DNA of 28,881 nucleotides, from the NCBI GenBank assembly GCA_964537285.1, contig CAZHZT010000072.1:1-28881 (forward strand), in the 5' to 3' direction. Position numbers and translations under genes: made by a program. The notes below the pieces were generated by a model. It saw only the letters and a program-made list of their open reading frames with translations. It did not search any database and was not told where the DNA came from. The stretch comes from CAZHZT01 sp964537285 (GTDB taxonomy: Bacteria; Bacteroidota; Bacteroidia; Chitinophagales; Saprospiraceae). This document shows, one piece after another, positions 24,541 through 28,881 of the stretch (its first letter is position 1; every line of letters begins with the position of its first letter).

Positions 24541-27537
24541 ATGAAAAACATCAGAATAAATTATTCCCAACGGGGATGTGATTGCGTTAAAACCAGGTTT
24601 CCGAATGCTTTAATTAGAAGCTCAAAGCTATTGATAATAATTGCATTTATCCTTTCGACAGCCATTATACATACACTTAACGCACAAGAAGACCAAACCC
24701 TGTCTCCATATTTTTTGGTTAAGGGCCAATCCAGCGACGGAGCATTTGCCCTAAAATCTACCCAAGCAGATGTGAACATTGCCGGCGTGATCGCTGATGT
24801 AACCGTTACGCAGGAATACCAGAATAATACCGAAAATCCACTAGAAGCTATTTATGTATTTCCTGCTTCTACCCGTGCAGCCGTTTACGACATGAAAATG
24901 ACGATAGGAGAGCGGGTTGTACAGGCAGAAATTATGGAAAAAGGCAAGGCCCGACAGGAATATGAACAAGCAAAGGCTAAAGGAAAAAGAGCATCACTGC
25001 TGGAACAAGAGCGCCCGAACGTTTTCCAAATGAATGTAGCCAATATTATGCCGGGCGATTTAATTAAAGTAGAACTAAAGTATACAGAACTGCTCGTGCC
25101 CGAAGATAGTGAATACACCTTTGTATATCCAACTGTTGTAGGCCCGAGATATGTTAGCGCCGGAGAATCCGGATCAAACCAGTTTAATGCCAACCCATAC
25201 ACCAAACAAGGAGAAATGCCCGCTTATGAGTTTGATTTAAATATCAACCTCGCCGCTGGTATGCCGATACAAGACATCCTGTGTAACACCCATGAAGTAA
25301 ATGTAAACTACCCATCCAATGATAATGCTATTGTCAAACTTGATGCTTCTGAAAAGAAAGGAGGAAACAGAGATTTTATCCTTAGTTATTGCTTAGCGGG
25401 AAAGGAAATTGAATCTGGCTTGCTGCTTTTTGAAGGAAAAAAGGAAAACTTTTTCCTGATGTGCATGCAGCCTCCTAAGCGAGTGCGCCCGGATCAGATC
25501 CCTCCCAGGGAATATGTCTTCATTATGGATGTATCAGGCTCTATGAATGGCTTCCCTTTGGGTGTAAGTAAAGAATTGATGAGTAATTTATTACAAAAGC
25601 TTCGCCCTTCTGACCTGTTCAACATCTTATTTTTTGCCGGAGGTTCAAGCTGGCTGTCGCCCAGTTCTCTAAAGGCTACGGATGATAATATCACTAAAGC
25701 CATCGAATTCATGAATAACCAACGTGGTGGCGGAGGAACCGAATTATTGTCGGCCATGAAAAATGCCTATGCTTTGCCTAGGCCTTATGATAATTTGTCC
25801 AGATCTATGGTCATAATTACAGATGGTTATGTAACGGTGGAGCAGGAAGCGTTTGAAATGGTTCGCCAGAATTTGAACCAGGCGAATGTCTTTGCTTTTG
25901 GGATTGGCTCCAGTGTGAATCGTCACTTAATAGAAGGGCTGGCTTTTACGGGGCAGGGAACACCTTTTGTAGTGACCAATCAGGAGGAGGCTCCGGAAAT
26001 ATCCAAAAAACTCATTGAATATATCCAACAGCCAGTACTCACGCAAATCAGTACTCAATTTGAAGGCTTCGAAGCCTATGATGTCCTTCCTGAATCCGTT
26101 CCGGATGTATTATCTGAACGACCGGTACTTTTATTCGGGAAGTACAAAGGAAAACCTGCAGGAACAATTACCGTAAAAGGGCATTCTGGAGAGGAGGTCT
26201 ACACTAAAAAGTTTCGTGTTTTAAATGCATCCCCTTCAAAGAATAACAATGCCCTAAAATACCTTTGGGCCAGAGAGAAAATACGGATGCTGGATGACTT
26301 TTCCGGTTATGGCCAAGATTTGGATAAAATTGCCCAAGTAACAAACCTAGGGTTAAAATACAACCTCATGACGAATTACACTTCTTTTGTTGCCATTGAT
26401 AAAAAGAAAGTAAGAGATAAGTCCGAAGAATTGGTTACCGCCAAACAAGCACTACCTCTTCCACAAGGCGTTCCTAATTCTGCAATAGGTTTCGACCTTG
26501 GATTAGAAGAAGTCATGGCCTTTAATGGTTCTGAAGTATTGGATGGCATGATGGTTTCCAGTACTCAGAAAACTAATCACTTCATTGAGATTAGCGAAGC
26601 ACAAAAGAAAAACACCATTACCTTCATTTTGGGAACAGATAGCAAAGCCAATAATCCATATTTTGAAAAAGCAGGGCAATACTTCCGCTTTAGCACTGAA
26701 AACAAAACAGAATGGGTCGTGGATAGCTGCAAAACACTAGAAGAAATCAAAGCTTTTTTAAGGGAAAACCATCCGGGTGATGCCCCTTGGGGAACAATTA
26801 ATTTGGTCGTACATGGTAATGAATGGACGGGTATCAGTTTACCTGTAAATGAAGGAGCAAGCAAGCGTACTAGCAAAAACAAGCTAGCCCAGTACAACCT
26901 TTCTCCTGCAACGCCGCCACTTTCTGACCAACAAATTGATAAAAATACGTTGGTAAAAGTTTATGCTTGTGGTTTAGGGAAAGATACTCTTCTGTTAAAT
27001 CAACTAAGTATTGCCTTCGGTGGCCATGATCATGACCGACCAACAGTTGAATCTACCCCCTATTTTGTACAATTTTTGGACAAAAATCACCTGACCGGGC
27101 AGGTTGATTTGCATCAGGCAGAATATTTCTATGCCTTCTTCAAAAATGGTTATCGCCCCGGTGATATTCGTTTGAGCCGCCAATTGAGCAGCCGCTTCCC
27201 GGATGCCGGAATTGATTGGCGGGGAGCACTCTCAAGAACATCACCGCGATTCTCGGGAGATACTTACCAATACACCATTGACGTGCCTGTCGTTTGGATT
27301 GTAACCTACCCTAATAAGGATTTACGCCCAACCCTCGGCACAAAAGAAGCACAACAAACGTGGCTGAACCAACAAACCGCATTGAAGCAGTCCCTTGAAA
27401 AAATGGATATCCCTGAAGAAATGTTCAACTGGCATTTTAGAGAAATCATGTATGAAACGGAAGCAGGAGAAGAAGTGCCCGCGATTAAAGTTATTGGCTT
27501 GAGCTCAGTAGTTCTGGTACTTCGTACTATTGAATAA
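24541..27537 (+). CDS. Secreted VIT and VWA domain protein with a caspase-like C-terminal region
   Basis: 998 residues. An N-terminal signal or anchor (hydrophobic core about 29-44, then LNAQ; the first ATG adds a long basic leader) is followed by a VIT domain (about 55-195, DVTVTQEYQNNTENPLEAIYVF and NVFQMNVANIMPGD) and a VWA domain (about 324-490) whose MIDAS motif DVSGS (330-334) predicts divalent-metal-dependent adhesion. The middle region is beta-rich. The C-terminal part (about 690-870) has INLVVHGN with His758 and VKVYACG with Cys810, the strand-HG and strand-AC-G pattern of clan CD cysteine peptidases and CHAT/DUF4347-like domains. VIT-VWA proteins resemble inter-alpha-trypsin inhibitor heavy chains; bacterial ones are envelope proteins of poorly known role. 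A MITE lies directly upstream. Confidence 0.85.
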   Translation: MKNIRINYSQRGCDCVKTRFPNALIRSSKLLIIIAFILSTAIIHTLNAQEDQTLSPYFLVKGQSSDGAFALKSTQADVNIAGVIADVTVTQEYQNNTENPLEAIYVFPASTRAAVYDMKMTIGERVVQAEIMEKGKARQEYEQAKAKGKRASLLEQERPNVFQMNVANIMPGDLIKVELKYTELLVPEDSEYTFVYPTVVGPRYVSAGESGSNQFNANPYTKQGEMPAYEFDLNINLAAGMPIQDILCNTHEVNVNYPSNDNAIVKLDASEKKGGNRDFILSYCLAGKEIESGLLLFEGKKENFFLMCMQPPKRVRPDQIPPREYVFIMDVSGSMNGFPLGVSKELMSNLLQKLRPSDLFNILFFAGGSSWLSPSSLKATDDNITKAIEFMNNQRGGGGTELLSAMKNAYALPRPYDNLSRSMVIITDGYVTVEQEAFEMVRQNLNQANVFAFGIGSSVNRHLIEGLAFTGQGTPFVVTNQEEAPEISKKLIEYIQQPVLTQISTQFEGFEAYDVLPESVPDVLSERPVLLFGKYKGKPAGTITVKGHSGEEVYTKKFRVLNASPSKNNNALKYLWAREKIRMLDDFSGYGQDLDKIAQVTNLGLKYNLMTNYTSFVAIDKKKVRDKSEELVTAKQALPLPQGVPNSAIGFDLGLEEVMAFNGSEVLDGMMVSSTQKTNHFIEISEAQKKNTITFILGTDSKANNPYFEKAGQYFRFSTENKTEWVVDSCKTLEEIKAFLRENHPGDAPWGTINLVVHGNEWTGISLPVNEGASKRTSKNKLAQYNLSPATPPLSDQQIDKNTLVKVYACGLGKDTLLLNQLSIAFGGHDHDRPTVESTPYFVQFLDKNHLTGQVDLHQAEYFYAFFKNGYRPGDIRLSRQLSSRFPDAGIDWRGALSRTSPRFSGDTYQYTIDVPVVWIVTYPNKDLRPTLGTKEAQQTWLNQQTALKQSLEKMDIPEEMFNWHFREIMYETEAGEEVPAIKVIGLSSVVLVLRTIE

Positions 27538-27540
27538 TTA

Positions 27541-27677
27541 ATCACAGATTACGCAGAGGACACAGATGAGGGTGGAGCTACGCTCCAATTAGATGATTAA
27601 GTCGGCCTGCGGCCGATAAGACTCCTTCTTTGGAGCGTAGCTCCAACACCATCTGTGCCCTCTGCGTAATCTGTGAT
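27541..27677. repeat. 137-bp inverted-repeat element
   Basis: The ends pair over 28 nt with one mismatch: ATCACAGATTACGCAGAGG at 27541 and its complement ending at 27677. Inside are a second inverted pair (GGAGCTACGCTCCAA near 27574 and TTGGAGCGTAGCTCC near 27630) and a small GGCC-centred palindrome near 27607. It begins 4 bp after the VIT-VWA stop codon and fills the gap up to the SH3b fragment. Confidence 0.7.
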
Positions 27678-27691
27678 CAAACACAAGAAAA

Positions 27692-27880
27692 ATGAAACAC
27701 TTAGTCCTACTTACACTAATTATAACACCACTTTTCCTCTCTGCCCAATTCTACTACCACGATCAATTAGTTGTGAACGCGGACATACTAAACCTCCGCT
27801 CAGAACCCAAAATCGCCAAAAATGTAATTGGGAAACTCAAAGAAGGCACCTATCCCTCTCTTCACAGCCTTTCGATATAG
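27692..27880 (+). pseudogene. Truncated secreted SH3b-domain protein
   Basis: 62 residues. A signal peptide (about 1-19, LVLLTLIITPLFLSAQ) is followed by the opening of a bacterial SH3 (SH3b) domain: VVNADILNLRSEPKIAKNVIGKL with KEGT at the end. A complete domain needs about 60 residues after the signal, but homology stops near residue 53, and the last about 9 residues are read from sequence antisense to the end of the LytTR gene. The stop lies within that gene, a 19-bp 3' overlap. This looks like the 5' remnant of a longer SH3b protein cut by a deletion or rearrangement with its breakpoint near 27850-27862. Expression of the fragment is unknown. Confidence 0.7.
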
Positions 27881-28608
27881 CGCAATACCTGAGTTTTTCG
27901 TCGATGAGCAACGGGGATATTCTCGCCATCCTTCATGGTGAGGTATCCGCCGTCTGCTTTGTCAAAAGCAGTGACTTGCGTCATATTTACAAGATAGGAA
28001 TGATGTACCCGCAGAAAACCTTGGTCATGTAGTAGTTGGTCGAACTCCTTTAAGGTACGGGAGACCATAAGCTTTCCAACGTTTTCCACCCGGAAGATGG
28101 TGTAATTGCTATCCGATTGGCAGTAATAAATATCCTGAATCGGCACCACATTAATCTTCTCCGCGGTGTGCAAAGCAATCTTTCTGGGAGCCTGATCAGA
28201 CTTCAACGCATTGAGCAATAATCCTCTACTTTCTGTGCCCGAAAACTGCAGCAAACGTTTGGCTTTTTCAACAGCCTCTTTAAGATCTTCAGGATTGATG
28301 GGCTTCAACAAATAATCAATGGCTGAAAACCTGAAAGCACGAATAGCATGTTCATCCGATACTGTAGTGAAAATTAGTTGAAAATGCATGTCCTCGGGCA
28401 ATATTTCCAGAAGATCAAAGCCCGTACCATCCCCTAGTTCCACATCCAGAAACACAAGATCCGGGTCAAGCTCTTTAATGCACTTAGCCCCCTTTACTAC
28501 ACTATCTGCATGCCCTACAATAGTTACATCAGGACAATAAGTACTTAAGTCCGCTTTCAAGACTTCCAGTGCCTGTGGCATATCTTCAATGATGACTGCT
28601 TTAACCAT
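27862..28608 (-). CDS. LytTR-family response regulator
   Basis: 248 residues from the ATG at 28608; the frame extends further upstream only through tandem-repeat DNA. Receiver domain (about 1-120) with the acidic pair Glu8/Asp9, phosphoacceptor Asp55 (LVFLDVELGDGTGFDLLE), switch Thr in FTTVSDEHA and Lys in YLLKPIN. LytTR DNA-binding domain (about 145-245) with IALHTAEKINVVPIQDIYYC, FLRVHHSYLVNM and IPVAHRRK. Such regulators are phosphorylated by LytS/YehU-type histidine kinases and bind DNA as dimers. The kinase gene, often adjacent, is not visible and may lie to the right of the window. A 74-bp tandem repeat array begins about 18 bp upstream of the start, an unusual position for its promoter or leader. 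Confidence 0.93.
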   Translation of the reverse strand: MVKAVIIEDMPQALEVLKADLSTYCPDVTIVGHADSVVKGAKCIKELDPDLVFLDVELGDGTGFDLLEILPEDMHFQLIFTTVSDEHAIRAFRFSAIDYLLKPINPEDLKEAVEKAKRLLQFSGTESRGLLLNALKSDQAPRKIALHTAEKINVVPIQDIYYCQSDSNYTIFRVENVGKLMVSRTLKEFDQLLHDQGFLRVHHSYLVNMTQVTAFDKADGGYLTMKDGENIPVAHRRKTQVLRYIERL

Positions 28609-28626
28609 TTGTATTTGTATTTTAAA

Positions 28627-28881
28627 CTGTTCGGCGAAGGCTACAGCCTTCGCCATTCTAAACGCAAAAATCTGTTTTGCGGACTTGTATAACACTTGCA
28701 TCGTTTGGCGAAGGCTACAGCCTTCGCCATTCTAAACGCAAAAATCTGTCTCGCGGACTTGTATAACACTTGCATCGTTTGGCGAAGGCTACAGCCTTCG
28801 CCATTCTAAACGCAAAAATCTGTCTCGCGGACTTGTATAACACTTGCATCGTTTGGCGAAGGCTACAGCCTTCGCCATTCT
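28627..28881. repeat. 74-bp tandem repeat array with an embedded palindrome
   Basis: Three full 74-bp units (28627-28700, 28701-28774, 28775-28848) and a partial fourth cut by the window edge. Units 2 and 3 are identical; unit 1 differs at about five positions. Each unit holds the palindrome GGCGAAGGCT, AC, AGCCTTCGCC, flanked by CGTTT and AAACG that extend the stem. The core recurs at 14041-14108. The array is directly upstream of the LytTR regulator gene. Confidence 0.9.

Noticed and set aside
27673..28032. 119-residue plus-strand ORF across the SH3b fragment and LytTR gene end
   Set aside because: It reads both genuine coding regions in the wrong frame or strand and shows no domain pattern.
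28609..28701. N-terminal extension of the LytTR regulator
   Set aside because: The frame is open upstream to an ATG at 28701, but that stretch is read from repeat DNA, and the receiver domain begins naturally at the ATG at 28608.
28627..28881. CRISPR-like array
   Set aside because: The 74-bp units are repeated without variable spacers (units 2 and 3 are identical) and no cas genes are nearby, so it is a plain tandem repeat.

Overview
The window looks like chromosomal DNA of a Bacteroidota bacterium, probably a Saprospiria/Lewinella-type lineage. This is inferred from the protein families (DUF5606, TIGR02757/DUF2400, fused IcmF, secreted carboxypeptidase-regulatory-like protein, LytTR regulator), from starts without Shine-Dalgarno sequences, and from scattered TAnnTTTG-like -7 boxes. 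No rRNA, tRNA, CRISPR array, phage gene or transposase gene was seen.

Layout. 1-3180: a DUF5606 protein, then on the minus strand a glycosyltransferase 2, a TIGR02757 protein and a predicted 4Fe-4S uracil-DNA glycosylase; the last two form a tight pair. Between the glycosyltransferase and TIGR02757 lies a 32-codon hydrophobic ORF followed directly by a nested-stem RNA-like structure. 3361-7013: a 168-bp inverted-repeat element, Lon protease, a second inverted-repeat element and a small secreted protein. 7281-10667: IcmF, the fused B12-dependent acyl-CoA mutase with its built-in G-protein chaperone. 11101-19037: three co-directional genes, a YqiJ/NfeD-like membrane protein with an alternating-Asp loop, a YqiK-like flotillin, and a 1626-residue DUF3686-type AAA ATPase. 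This is the most system-like block and probably a membrane-stress module. 19075-22342: a CBS-pair protein (minus), an OlsB-like N-acyltransferase with a degenerate PlsC-like N-terminus and no ATG start, and a methionine aminotransferase. 22392-27537: a flavin reductase-like protein and a secreted propeller-like protein (both minus), then a secreted VIT-VWA protein whose C-terminus carries a His/Cys pair resembling clan CD (caspase/CHAT/DUF4347-like) peptidases. 27692-28881: a truncated SH3b protein running into the end of a LytTR response regulator, whose upstream region is a 74-bp tandem repeat array.

The intergenic DNA is unusually rich in palindromic repeats: about eleven elements from at least seven families. 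The best-supported is a 111-bp MITE present twice in opposite orientations, with 8-bp target duplications. One copy sits inside the left arm of the terminator palindrome downstream of icmF, the other 22 bp upstream of the VIT-VWA start codon. Other families recur within the window, which supports dispersed mobile or REP-like elements rather than simple terminators.
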